Assembly: GCF_001908095.1 (NCBI RefSeq) | Contig: NZ_MKGR01000031.1 | Span: forward strand, 1-38,318 | Length of the DNA stretch: 38,318 bases | Reading direction: 5' to 3' | DNA from: Xenorhabdus thuongxuanensis | Lineage (GTDB): Bacteria > Pseudomonadota > Gammaproteobacteria > Enterobacterales > Enterobacteriaceae | In this document: in pieces, positions 1-7,597 of the stretch | Layout: the number at the start of each line of letters is the position of its first letter | Numbering within the stretch: position 1 is the stretch's first letter | Program-made: the position numbers and the translations under genes | Notes under the pieces: model-generated | What the model was told of the DNA's origin: nothing | Database searches by the model: none | Seen by the model: only the letters and a program-made list of their open reading frames with translations

Positions 1-39
1 TTGGCTGGAAAAATGCCGACGATTGTGGAAGAACTGTGA
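1..39 (+). CDS. C-terminal end of an unidentified protein (cut by window edge)
   Basis: Frame 1 is open from the first base and ends at TGA 37-39, giving the tail LAGKMPTIVEEL. It is too short to assign to a family. It abuts a run of gene fragments, so it may itself be a remnant rather than the end of a working gene. Confidence 0.25.
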   Translation: MAGKMPTIVEEL

Positions 40-60
40 GAGATATTTGAATACCAGCCT

Positions 61-375
61 TCAGTTCGTCAATCTGGCATTTCTCGTCGTGTTGCTGCGC
101 AGAAAAAATACTGAATAGGCTGTTAGTGCCTCCACACATGATAGTATTAAATCCCAAGCTATCATTACATCTTTATTCTCAAATCCCTTTTCTTTAATTA
201 ATATAATCAACTCTGTTGTACGTTTGCGCAATTCTTCAGATAAAACAGGTTCTTTTCCTGCTGCATGAATACGTGCCTGATAAAATCCTGCGTCAATTGT
301 CGGTTCTGTGCCGATAATTGCTACTTTTTTATCACCGGTCGTTATTTTTTTTAAAGCACAATCAGCGATATGCAA
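61..375 (-). pseudogene. Asp/Glu racemase-family fragment, N-terminus missing
   Basis: The 104-residue frame begins HIADCALKKI and continues KKVAIIGTEPTIDAGFYQAR, which matches the middle of aspartate/glutamate racemases of the YgeA/MurI superfamily: a helix, then a beta strand with the GT-T-FY motif. Family members are about 230 residues, so roughly the first 100 residues, including the first catalytic cysteine, are absent. Upstream of position 375 the sequence switches to an unrelated plus-strand fragment, suggesting a deletion or recombination joint there. An intact enzyme would interconvert amino-acid enantiomers in the cytoplasm; this piece should be inactive. No ribosome binding site precedes it. 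Family assignment is from motif resemblance only. Confidence 0.55.
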
Positions 376-382
376 GATAGGG

Positions 383-640
383 ATTCATCAGGATGGCGAG
401 GATTGGATTTTTATGCACTTTATCCAAAGCTACAACACAGAGCCGGTGATTTCCGAAGTTCGCACAGAAGTCCATGAAGCTCCACCCTTGTTACACACCG
501 CAATGGAACATTTTCTTGAAACACTCGCAATAAATGATAAACAACTTTATCATCGGGCAGGCAATGTTCGACAAATATCTCCTACAAATGCGGCATTTCG
601 GGATCTGTTGTTGGTCACTTTCCGACAGCTTCCTGAATAA
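383..640 (+). pseudogene. Truncated gene of unknown family (C-terminal part)
   Basis: A coding-like frame runs from about 383 to TAA 638-640. The first in-frame ATG inside the plausible protein part is at 413 and has no good ribosome binding site. The protein is soluble and shows no recognisable motif. It ends 17 bases before the start of the MFS transporter fragment on the same strand, so the two may once have been one operon, for example a biosynthetic enzyme followed by its exporter. Frame sequence before 383 is the antisense of the racemase fragment and should not be counted. I do not recognise the family. Confidence 0.35.
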
Positions 641-657
641 CAAATGAGCGAATAATA

Positions 658-1005
658 ATGTCAAGCCAGGAAAATAGTTTGAATTTGCGTTGGACTAGCC
701 TAAATGCCTTATTGATCGTCAGTGCTCGATTCGTCTCTGATTTTGGCGCATTCCTGAATATGGTGGCACTCTCCACTTATGTTTATCTGCTTAGTAACAA
801 CGTTATGCACGTCAGTATTTTTCTTGCTTGTCGTGTTGCTGGCGGTATCATTGCCATGACGGGCTTTGGGATAGGAATGTTACTGGTCGCCCCGTTCTAC
901 ATCTGGTTGCCACCTTCCATTGTCATTCTAGTATTCCACGGCTTGCCACTGACGGTATTAGTATTGGTCTTGTTGTGGGTACGGCGTTTTACTACGAGTA
1001 AATAA
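658..1005 (+). pseudogene. MFS transporter remnant with internal deletion
   Basis: The 115-residue frame starts like an MFS exporter: a short polar N-terminus, a first membrane helix around residues 17-38 and a second around 42-68 (LACRVAGG). It then runs directly into two further hydrophobic helices (about 70-88 and 90-108) and a basic end (WVRRFTTSK). MFS proteins have 12 helices and about 400 residues, so around 280 residues appear to be missing between the N-terminal pair and the C-terminal pair. The piece cannot form a transporter. It belongs to the same eroded segment as the fragments before it. Confidence 0.55.
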
Positions 1006-1296
1006 AAAAGCTACTAAAGTCACATTTTTACACTTCATGAAACCGGTTACATGAATAGCAAGCATTTCTCACATTCCATCTGAAATAAATACGTTACTTT
1101 GTCAATAACAATCAGTTCAAAACCGGTGAATAAAGTTCGAGTCACCTCGCGGCGACAGGGAAAAATCTAAAAGCACATAGATCACTACTATTATACGATC
1201 AGGTATTATGCGATCAGAGAAATGATTGAGGGATGAGTGAAGCTAACAAAGCAGTAACTTGAAAAATAACGGATATGTCATTATTGAAGGTTATAT
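1006..1296. other. Intergenic leader of the first PAS-LuxR gene
   Basis: This 291-base stretch has no credible gene. It holds two AAACCGGT-type motifs (near 1040 and 1121), a tandem direct repeat described separately, and the luxR ribosome binding site GAAGG at 1286-1290, six bases before the ATG. No clear -35/-10 pair was found. Confidence 0.5.
1189..1217. repeat. Two-copy 15-bp direct repeat upstream of PAS-LuxR gene
   Basis: TATTATACGATCAG (1189-1202) is followed after one base by TATTATGCGATCAG (1204-1217), 13 of 14 bases identical. Direct repeats spaced about 1.5 helical turns apart can be regulator sites. They lie about 80 bases before the luxR start. A binding role is inference only. 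Confidence 0.4.
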
Positions 1297-1971
1297 ATGA
1301 GTCAGATCACTCCTCAGTTAACAAATATGTGGGATAAAAGTCATGAATCTTGGTTTGTAAAAGACAAGAAACTCGGTTTTATATATGCAAATAAAGCGTT
1401 TATGACGTTAAATAACTTACCTGAACAGTTTGATATTACAGGATATACTGAAAAAGAGTTATTAACACCATTTAACCATCTTGTTCACCTGTTTGAAGAA
1501 CATGATCGTAAGGTTTTACAATCTATGCAACGAATATCATCTATCGGAGCTTATTTTCAACACAATGATCAACAACTAAAACCCTATTTTTGTGAAAAAT
1601 ATCCATTAATGGATGAAAATAATCAATGCATCGGAATAATTGGTCACGCTAAAGAAATCAATCATTTTTCAGTCCATTATTACATTAAAAATGACATTTC
1701 TATCTCTATTAATCTTAGCCCACCTAACAATATATTGACAGAGAAGGAATGGTTGATAATTTTTTTGTTCTGTCGTGGTGTTAGTAATAGAGATATTGCT
1801 AACGAGCTGAAAATCTCATATCGTACCTTGGAGAGGTATTTTAATGTTATCTATGAAAAATTCTCAATTAACTCAGCGATTGAATTGAAAATTCTTTGTG
1901 AAAAAAATAATTATGACCTCTATATCCCACCTAATTATTTAAAATCTATAGACCATGTTTTACTATATTAG
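1297..1971 (+). CDS. PAS_4-domain LuxR-family solo transcriptional regulator
   Basis: A 224-residue cytoplasmic DNA-binding regulator. Residues about 10-125 look like a PAS fold (WFVKDKKLGFIYANKAF near the start; CIGIIGHAKEI at the end of the domain). Residues about 145-205 form a LuxR helix-turn-helix (ILTEKEWLIIFLFCRGVSNR, then DIANELKISYRTLERY). No autoinducer-binding domain and no luxI are present, so it is a solo. Regulators of this build are numerous in Photorhabdus and Xenorhabdus, where PAS ligands from the host have been proposed; that is family knowledge, not shown here. The start follows GAAGG with six-base spacing. It is a paralogue of the regulator at 6572 (shared YFCEK-P, CIGII and SYRTxE-Y blocks). 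It may control the transporter/lyase unit it precedes, or itself. Confidence 0.85.
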   Translation: MSQITPQLTNMWDKSHESWFVKDKKLGFIYANKAFMTLNNLPEQFDITGYTEKELLTPFNHLVHLFEEHDRKVLQSMQRISSIGAYFQHNDQQLKPYFCEKYPLMDENNQCIGIIGHAKEINHFSVHYYIKNDISISINLSPPNNILTEKEWLIIFLFCRGVSNRDIANELKISYRTLERYFNVIYEKFSINSAIELKILCEKNNYDLYIPPNYLKSIDHVLLY

Positions 1972-2052
1972 GGATGATATCTGCGTGCTAAATCCTCTGT
2001 CGCTTACTCACAAGGGTAATTTAGGCCTTCATGAGAGTTTAAATAAATTGGG

Positions 2053-2071
2053 ATATGATTCCATTTCATAT
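2053..2071. promoter_or_regulatory. Candidate operator before the GalR/GalS-like gene
   Basis: ATATGA (2053-2058) and its reverse complement TCATAT (2066-2071) flank seven bases, giving an imperfect 19-bp palindrome 30 bases before the repressor start. Autoregulation through such a site is common for LacI-family proteins, but the centre lacks their usual CG step, so this is weak. Confidence 0.25.
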
Positions 2072-2100
2072 TTATCTTACATAATTTCTGAGGAAACAGC

Positions 2101-3102
2101 ATGGCCACTATGAAAGACGTAGCACATCGAGCCGGCGTGTCTGTAGCCACTGTTAGCCGTGTCATTAATAATACAGCTTATGTCGAACCGGGTACTCGCG
2201 AACGGGTAGAAAAAGCGATGCGTGAATTCGACTACCACCGTAACTCTGCCGCGCTTGCATTAGCGAAAAGATGTGGGAATATGCTGGGTTTACTGACCGG
2301 TAATTTGGCTGATCCTTTTTTCTCTCTCTTGGCTCGTGGAGTTGAAAAAATTACCCGAAAAAAAGAAGCCAAGCTCATGGTTTGTAGTGGCGGGCACCAA
2401 GCTGAACTCGAAAAATCTGCCTTAAATTTTTTAATCAACCAAGGGTGTGAAGCAATAGTTGCCCATATCAGCAGAATGAGCGATGCAGATATATTACGTT
2501 ATGCAGCTCATACGCCAGGATTAGTGATTATCAATCGATATCTTCCGGCCATCGCTAATCGATGCATCTGGTTAGATAATGTCAGTGCTTCCCAAACTGC
2601 AACTAACTATCTTCTCCAAAATGGTCATCGTAAAATTGCTTGTGTAACAGCAGATTTACCTATCGATGATAGAAGGCTTCGCTTAGAAGGATACTATGCT
2701 GCAATGACTAATGCAGGTATCACAGTACCTAGTAATTGGATTATTAGTGTTCCATTTAACGAAGAAGGTGGAGAACAAGCGGCAGAAAAACTCTTAAGTA
2801 GCGGTCTCAACTTTACTGCGGCAGTTACATTCAATGATGTCATGGCTGCTGGTATGATGAGATACCTGCATCGGCAAAAAATCAACTTACCTGAACAACT
2901 ATCAATTGTTGGATTTGATGATGTCATCACAGCCCGATATCTCCATCCCCCCTTAACGACTGTACACAACCCAGTCGAACAAATGGCTCAACGGGCGGCC
3001 AATCTCGCATTACAACTCAGCGCTAAAAAAGAGCTACCTCCACAAATGAATATGTTCTCAACGGAACTCGTCATAAGAGATTCCGTATTTTCAATAAAAT
3101 AA
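2101..3102 (+). CDS. LacI-family transcriptional regulator, GalR/GalS-like
   Basis: A 333-residue repressor. Residues 1-50 are the LacI helix-turn-helix and hinge (TMKDVAHRAGVSVATVSRVI, then AALALAKR). The rest is a periplasmic-binding-like sensor domain that tracks E. coli GalS/GalR along its length (GLLTGNLADPFFSLLARGVE; SIVGFDDVITARYLHPPLTT). ATG 2101 follows a strong TGAGGA site. It lies 39 bases upstream of an NhaC-family transporter and a PatB/MalY-type lyase on the same strand, so it probably controls them. The arrangement recalls MalI-MalX-MalY of E. coli, but here the regulator is co-oriented and the transporter is of a different family. The effector is unknown; galactose is unlikely given the neighbours. 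Confidence 0.85.
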   Translation: MATMKDVAHRAGVSVATVSRVINNTAYVEPGTRERVEKAMREFDYHRNSAALALAKRCGNMLGLLTGNLADPFFSLLARGVEKITRKKEAKLMVCSGGHQAELEKSALNFLINQGCEAIVAHISRMSDADILRYAAHTPGLVIINRYLPAIANRCIWLDNVSASQTATNYLLQNGHRKIACVTADLPIDDRRLRLEGYYAAMTNAGITVPSNWIISVPFNEEGGEQAAEKLLSSGLNFTAAVTFNDVMAAGMMRYLHRQKINLPEQLSIVGFDDVITARYLHPPLTTVHNPVEQMAQRAANLALQLSAKKELPPQMNMFSTELVIRDSVFSIK

Positions 3103-3141
3103 TTTTAATTTCAACAGCCTACATAAAATTGGAATTTTTAT

Positions 3142-4581
3142 ATGGATGATAAGAAAAAGCTGAATCTGGGACTCGCTATACTGCCAATCGCAGCAATGCT
3201 CCTGTTGCTAATTATTGGTTATGGTCAACTAGGTTTACGTATTGAAGCTTTATTGCTTGTTTCAGCAGCAATAGCTGCAACTTTAGCATATTGGCAAGGC
3301 TATCGCTGGAATGACATTATTGATGCTATTGTGGCAAAGCTAGCTAAAGCAATGCCCGTGATCATGATACTCATTTGTGTTGGAGGCTTAATTGGCACCT
3401 GGATGTTCAGCGGAACCATACCCTATATGGTTTACTGGGGATTAAAGCTGATTAGCCCGCAATACATACTCATTGCCGCCTTCTTTATCACAAGCTTAAT
3501 TTCAGTTTGCACTGGCACATCATGGGGATCAGCCGGAACGGTAGGTGTTGCCCTAATGGGAGTAGCCGCTGGCCTTGATGTGTCCTTAGCTGCGGCAGCG
3601 GGTGCTGTTGTTTCAGGGGCGTATTTCGGTGATAAAATTTCACCGTTATCTGACTCAACTAATTTTGCTGCAATCGTTGCCGATACTGATCTTTACAGTC
3701 ATATTCAACACTTAATGTACACCACTATCCCAAGCTTCATTTTAGCCGCCATTGTTTATTTTATTGCCGGTCATACAAGCTTAACAGATAACGTGGCAAC
3801 TCCCGAAAAAATCACAGAAATCCTGCACTCTCTTGAAAGCCTGTATCACTTCAATTTGTTGCTGATTTTGCCTCCAATACTGGTGTTGTGGGGAGCCATA
3901 ACAAAACGCCCAGTGATACCAACCATGCTGGCTGCCTGTATATTGGCTATTGCAATCGGCATAGGTCTTCAGGGATTCACCCTTAAACAAGGCCTTAATG
4001 CATTAATTGATGGTTTCAATCTCTCCATGTTCTCTGACCAGGGACACAGCATCACCGGAATCGTTAGCGATGTTCCCCGCCTGCTCAATCGTGGTGGTAT
4101 GTTCTCAATGATGAGTACGATACTGCTTGTATTCTGTGCATTCGCGTTTGCCGGCGCGTTAACACTCACTGGCGCTTTAGCCATTATTATTAATCGACTT
4201 CTGCAAGCTGTTCGCACAACCGGCCAACTCATCGCTGCAACCCTCTCCACAACCATTCTGCTAACTGGTGCAACCTGTGATGGTAAGCTAGCTCTTCTCA
4301 TTCCAGCAGAACTGTTTAAGGGGGCTTATTGCCGGATGGGACTGGATAACAAAAATCTATCACGAACCATAGAAGATGGCTGTACAGTCGTTGAACCACT
4401 GATCCCCTGGACTTCTGCGGGCATTTATATGGCTACAACATTGGGAGTCAATACGCTTGAGCTACTACCTTGGGCAATCCAGTGTTACGCTGCTGTCTTT
4501 TTGGCTCTCATTTATGGCTTTACTGGTTTCGGTATTGCAAGAACCCCAGCGGAAAACGCCTTAAAGAAAAAGGAAATTTAA
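3142..4581 (+). CDS. NhaC-family Na+-coupled antiporter/amino-acid transporter
   Basis: A 479-residue inner-membrane protein with about 11-12 hydrophobic helices. GAYFGDKISPLSDSTNFAA (about residues 155-174) is the signature of the NhaC family, and GTSWGSAGTVG lies just before it. NhaC members exchange Na+ and H+ or carry organic substrates: MleN swaps malate and lactate, and MetT is a proposed methionine carrier. The next gene starts one base after this stop and encodes a PLP C-S lyase, so the likely cargo is a sulfur amino acid or related compound rather than Na+ alone; that is inference. The start follows a weak GGA at 3131-3133. Expression is probably controlled by the GalS-like repressor. 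Confidence 0.8.
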   Translation: MDDKKKLNLGLAILPIAAMLLLLIIGYGQLGLRIEALLLVSAAIAATLAYWQGYRWNDIIDAIVAKLAKAMPVIMILICVGGLIGTWMFSGTIPYMVYWGLKLISPQYILIAAFFITSLISVCTGTSWGSAGTVGVALMGVAAGLDVSLAAAAGAVVSGAYFGDKISPLSDSTNFAAIVADTDLYSHIQHLMYTTIPSFILAAIVYFIAGHTSLTDNVATPEKITEILHSLESLYHFNLLLILPPILVLWGAITKRPVIPTMLAACILAIAIGIGLQGFTLKQGLNALIDGFNLSMFSDQGHSITGIVSDVPRLLNRGGMFSMMSTILLVFCAFAFAGALTLTGALAIIINRLLQAVRTTGQLIAATLSTTILLTGATCDGKLALLIPAELFKGAYCRMGLDNKNLSRTIEDGCTVVEPLIPWTSAGIYMATTLGVNTLELLPWAIQCYAAVFLALIYGFTGFGIARTPAENALKKKEI

Positions 4582-4582
4582 C

Positions 4583-5761
4583 GTGGAATCACCTGATTTC
4601 AACCAGATAATCGATCGCCATAATACAGGTTCTGTTAAGTGGGATTTTTTAGATCGTTACCTACATTTAAATGAAACTGACCTGCTACCAATGTGGGTTT
4701 CTGATTTCGATTTTCAATGTCCCAAAGAAGTTCTGCAAGCCCTATCTTCCCGAATTGATCACGGTATTTTCGGTTATAGTGAGCGCGATGATCTCTACTA
4801 CCAGGCAGCAATGGACTGGTTTTCAAGACGTCATAAGCTGACTTTACACAGGGACTGGTTCACATCGATAGAAGGTGTCATACCTGGATTAGCTTTACTG
4901 ATACAAATGCTGAGTAAACCAGGGGAAGGAGTCATTGTACAAGGGCCTTATTATTCTTCATTTGCCAAAATTATTACGATGAACAGCAGGGCGGTTATTG
5001 AAAATCCACTGCTTGAAAGCTCCGAAGGCTATAAAATTGACTATGACCATCTAGAACGCATATTGGAGCAACACAGACCACCTTTGCTGTTGTTATGCAA
5101 CCCGCACAATCCCACTGGCCGCTGTTGGGATCGTGACGAACTTCTCCAGCTATTGATACTCTGCAAAAGATACGGTACGACGGTAATTTCCGATGAAATT
5201 TGGGCTGATTTAATTTTGCCTTGGGGGAAATTTACTTCAATACTGCATCTTGGAAGTGAATGGCATAGTCACGTGATTACGGCCACCTCAGCCAGTAAAA
5301 CGTTTGGGCTTGCATCGCTGCGTATAGCAAACTTTATTATTCCAGATCCCACTCTCCGACAAGCTTTTAACGATCGGTTAAACGCTCACGGGTTAGATGT
5401 ATTTAATTCATTATCTATGACTGCGGCTACAGCCGCTTACCAGTATGGGGATACATGGCTTGATAAACTACAAGATTATCTGGCTGAAAATCGTGACTGG
5501 TTCGAACAGGCTTTAGCGTCTTCTGTTCCCTGGTGTCGGATGACTAAAGCGGAAGGTACGTATCTGGCCTGGCTGGATTGTCGCAATTTAGGTTTGGATG
5601 ATAATACCTTGCAACAGCTATTAATACAAAAAGCCAAAATAGCCGTTTCAATGGGATATAGTTTTGGTGATAGAGGAAAAGGATTTATCCGAATAAATTT
5701 AGGTTGTCCCCGTCAATACCTTAAAGAAGCTATTAGTGGTTTAGCTCAATTAACAACATAA
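4583..5761 (+). CDS. PatB/MalY-type PLP-dependent C-S beta-lyase / aminotransferase
   Basis: A 392-residue fold-type I PLP enzyme of the MalY/PatB subgroup, which cleaves cystathionine or cysteine conjugates to thiol, pyruvate and ammonia. Visible residues: LPMWVSDFDF (about 35-44), typical of the subgroup; NPHNPTGR (173-180); D204 in VISDEIW, pairing with the PLP ring nitrogen; and K239 in ATSASKTFGLAS, the Schiff-base lysine. Length matches E. coli MalY (390). GTG start at 4583 with AAGGA eight bases upstream, one base after the NhaC-type stop, so the two are translationally tied. MalY also represses MalT in E. coli; whether this protein has a moonlighting role cannot be told from sequence. 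Confidence 0.85.
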   Translation: MESPDFNQIIDRHNTGSVKWDFLDRYLHLNETDLLPMWVSDFDFQCPKEVLQALSSRIDHGIFGYSERDDLYYQAAMDWFSRRHKLTLHRDWFTSIEGVIPGLALLIQMLSKPGEGVIVQGPYYSSFAKIITMNSRAVIENPLLESSEGYKIDYDHLERILEQHRPPLLLLCNPHNPTGRCWDRDELLQLLILCKRYGTTVISDEIWADLILPWGKFTSILHLGSEWHSHVITATSASKTFGLASLRIANFIIPDPTLRQAFNDRLNAHGLDVFNSLSMTAATAAYQYGDTWLDKLQDYLAENRDWFEQALASSVPWCRMTKAEGTYLAWLDCRNLGLDDNTLQQLLIQKAKIAVSMGYSFGDRGKGFIRINLGCPRQYLKEAISGLAQLTT

Positions 5762-5822
5762 AGCTAATGCATAAAAATAAAAAGGTAGCCGAGAAATTGC
5801 TCCTGTTTTAATCCTATGATCA

Positions 5823-5856
5823 TACCTGAAACTTTCCACCAGAAAAGTTTCAGGTA
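5823..5856. terminator. Strong hairpin after the lyase gene; terminator without U-run
   Basis: The 13-base arm 5823-5835 pairs perfectly with 5844-5856 around an 8-base loop. It lies 62 bases past the lyase stop. No T-run follows on either strand, so termination would be factor-assisted, or the hairpin protects the 3' end of the mRNA. Confidence 0.4.
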
Positions 5857-6407
5857 ATCAATCCTAACTATTGACTAAAATACACACTCCCTATTTTCCC
5901 TTACTTTAGTTATTCAAAGTATTATGTTTATATCCTATCTAAGATTTATTTTTATATTATTACAGGCTGTTCCCTGGAGATGGCGCTGGTACAAGACACT
6001 AAAAATAGAGCAACAGATATCGTATAGATTTTTATAACCGATAACATGCTTAAAGAGTTTAGTTATTTTTGGGAATATTGGAAGCGTATGAAATACTTAA
6101 ATGAACATCTCTTAACTTAGGGAAAATAAATAGCATTAAGCACTTAGCTTCAATTAGCCAATATTTAAATGTTAATATCGTGTTAATTATTGATGAATGT
6201 TTTATAATACCATCCATTTTCATCAGTTGTAACGTAACATGCATTCAATTTTAAATTAATAAAACCCTATTTTAATATTAGTAATCACTATATTAAAATT
6301 AATAAATATTCAATCTTTGACTGGATGATTGTTGTACCATATTATATGTTCACCTTATTTTAAACGTAATAAAAAATCAATTAAAATAATAAGTTAACAG
6401 TTAATAC

Positions 6408-6535
6408 ATAAAATATGAAAAAATTAAATAATATCAGCATGGAATTAATGATAAGCACAGAAATTTAATCGCTATATTCCTGAAAGATTTGTCACGGTTG
6501 GTAGTAGAGAAATAAGCAGCGAAGAAATAAACTAA
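6408..6535 (+). pseudogene. C-terminal remnant of a third PAS-LuxR paralogue
   Basis: The frame ending at TAA 6533-6535 reads KFNRYIPERF then VTVGSREISSEEIN. It matches the end of the regulator immediately downstream (FDLYVPERF) and of the one at 1297 (YDLYIPPNYL). Upstream, with frameshifts, 6408-6460 gives IKYEKIK and S-MEL-like pieces that correspond to IYEKF...SAIEL in the paralogue at 1297. No start, PAS domain or helix-turn-helix is recoverable. This points to an ancestral array of at least three regulators from which one has been lost. The tail match is clear; the more upstream part is weaker because the region is AT-rich. Confidence 0.5.
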
Positions 6536-6571
6536 TTTTTTATGCTCAAAATTCAACAAAGGAATAACAAC

Positions 6572-7252
6572 ATGAGTAATAAGCCCATTATTTCACCTCA
6601 AATCATTAACACACTAGCAATAAGTAACGATCCCTGGGGAATAAAAGATAAAAATTCATGCTTTATTTACGGTAACAAAGCGTTAAGTTTGATTAAAGGA
6701 TTTTCTGATTCATTTGATTTTGAAGGTCTTTACGATGATGAACTGCCTTGGGAGGGGGCTGAGTTTGCAAAAGCATATATTCATCATGATCAAAAGGTCA
6801 TGCAAGATGAAAAATCATATATTTCACTTGAAACACATATTTGGGGAGAAACAAAAACATTATCTTCTTACTTTTGTGAAAAATCACCGTTTTATCATGA
6901 AAATGGAGAGTGTATAGGAATTATATACCACCTATGGAAAGCCCAAGATTATTCATTAACTCGCCTATACCATGGAAAGCTTCCTGCTTCTATCATGTTT
7001 CAACCACCAACTCATTTATTTACCCAACGGGAATGGGATGTCATTTTTCTCTCTTTGCACAAATATACCAGTAAGCAAATTGGTAAAATATTAAATATTT
7101 CTTATCGTACAGTCGAAAACTATACAGCTCAAATATATAAAAAGGCGGGTGTTAGCTCTGCTCAACAATTGGACGAATATTGTCGCCTTAATAATTTCGA
7201 TCTCTATGTACCAGAAAGATTTTTACGTCCAGAAAGCCGGCTTTTTGTTTGA
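6572..7252 (+). CDS. PAS_4-domain LuxR-family solo transcriptional regulator (second copy)
   Basis: A 226-residue paralogue of the regulator at 1297. The PAS-like domain spans about residues 15-125 (WGIKDKNSCFIYGNKA; YFCEKSPFYHENGECIGII). The LuxR helix-turn-helix spans about 145-205 (LFTQREWDVIFLSLHKYTSK, then SYRTVENYTAQIYKKAG). ATG 6572 is preferred because AAAGGA (6558-6563) sits eight bases before it; an in-frame ATG at 6542 lacks such a site. There is no luxI nearby and no acyl-homoserine-lactone domain, so it is a solo. A long AT-rich leader precedes it. Target genes are unknown; the nearby transporter/lyase unit is a candidate. Confidence 0.85.
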   Translation: MSNKPIISPQIINTLAISNDPWGIKDKNSCFIYGNKALSLIKGFSDSFDFEGLYDDELPWEGAEFAKAYIHHDQKVMQDEKSYISLETHIWGETKTLSSYFCEKSPFYHENGECIGIIYHLWKAQDYSLTRLYHGKLPASIMFQPPTHLFTQREWDVIFLSLHKYTSKQIGKILNISYRTVENYTAQIYKKAGVSSAQQLDEYCRLNNFDLYVPERFLRPESRLFV

Positions 7253-7281
7253 ATTTCAAATGCTGTAGTCTCCACGTTAAT

Positions 7282-7320
7282 ACCGATATTTAATGCCCAT
7301 ACGGTATCACAGATATCGGT
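7282..7320 (+). terminator. Possible terminator after second PAS-LuxR gene
   Basis: ACCGATAT (7282-7289) pairs with ATATCGGT (7313-7320), followed by TTTATCCCTTTT. The loop of 23 bases is long and the T-run is broken, so this is a weak intrinsic terminator at best, 29 bases past the stop. Confidence 0.3.
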
Positions 7321-7374
7321 TTTATCCCTTTTGGTTTCCAAGCCTATTAGTAGCTACATTATCTGAACCAACGT

Positions 7375-7551
7375 ACTCCTGCTATACGTGGCGGATTTAT
7401 CCATGTTCCTTATTCACCTGAGCAGGCCACAAGACATTCTGGTGCGCCAAGTATGTCTGTAAAGATGATGACTACAGCCTTGAAAATCGCCATTGAGTCA
7501 GCATTGAGGCATGAAAAAGATATTACCATCTCAGGCGGGGCAACAAACTGA
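7375..7551 (+). pseudogene. pcp: Pyroglutamyl-peptidase I (pcp) C-terminal remnant
   Basis: The frame ending at TGA 7549-7551 encodes TPAIRGGFIHVPYSPEQATR then HSGAPSMSV and a helical tail. This matches the C-terminal part of pyroglutamyl-peptidase I (GFIHVPY-PEQ, then PSMSL), the part that carries the catalytic histidine region. Upstream, a frameshifted trace (ATLSEPTY, from about 7334) fits the preceding helix. The N-terminal two thirds, with the catalytic Glu and Cys, are absent. The cytoplasmic enzyme would remove N-terminal pyroglutamate from peptides; this remnant is inactive. Confidence 0.7.
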
Positions 7552-7563
7552 AAAATAAACCGG

Positions 7564-7594
7564 AAAAATAGCCACTGAATTCCAGTGGCTATTT
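7564..7594 (-). terminator. Intrinsic terminator of the nrdR-rib-nusB-thiL-pgpA unit
   Basis: AAATAGCCACTG (7566-7577) pairs perfectly over 12 bases with CAGTGGCTATTT (7583-7594) around a 5-base loop. Read on the minus strand the stem is followed by five U residues. It starts four bases beyond the pgpA stop codon. Confidence 0.85.
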
Positions 7595-7597
7595 AAC

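Larger units (their letters stand above)
5762..6571. other. AT-rich intergenic region with hairpins and a gene remnant
   Basis: About 800 bases without an intact gene. Near the start is a 13-bp perfect hairpin (5823-5856). An AT-only hairpin (6269-6278 with 6290-6299) lies mid-way, and the tail of a decayed LuxR paralogue sits at the end. The rest is low-complexity AT-rich sequence with only chance short frames. A functional role for the AT-only hairpin is doubtful. Confidence 0.5.

Noticed and set aside
6046-6120. 24-codon frame starting MLKEFSYFWEYW
   Set aside because: No ribosome binding site, AT-rich surroundings and no recognisable family.
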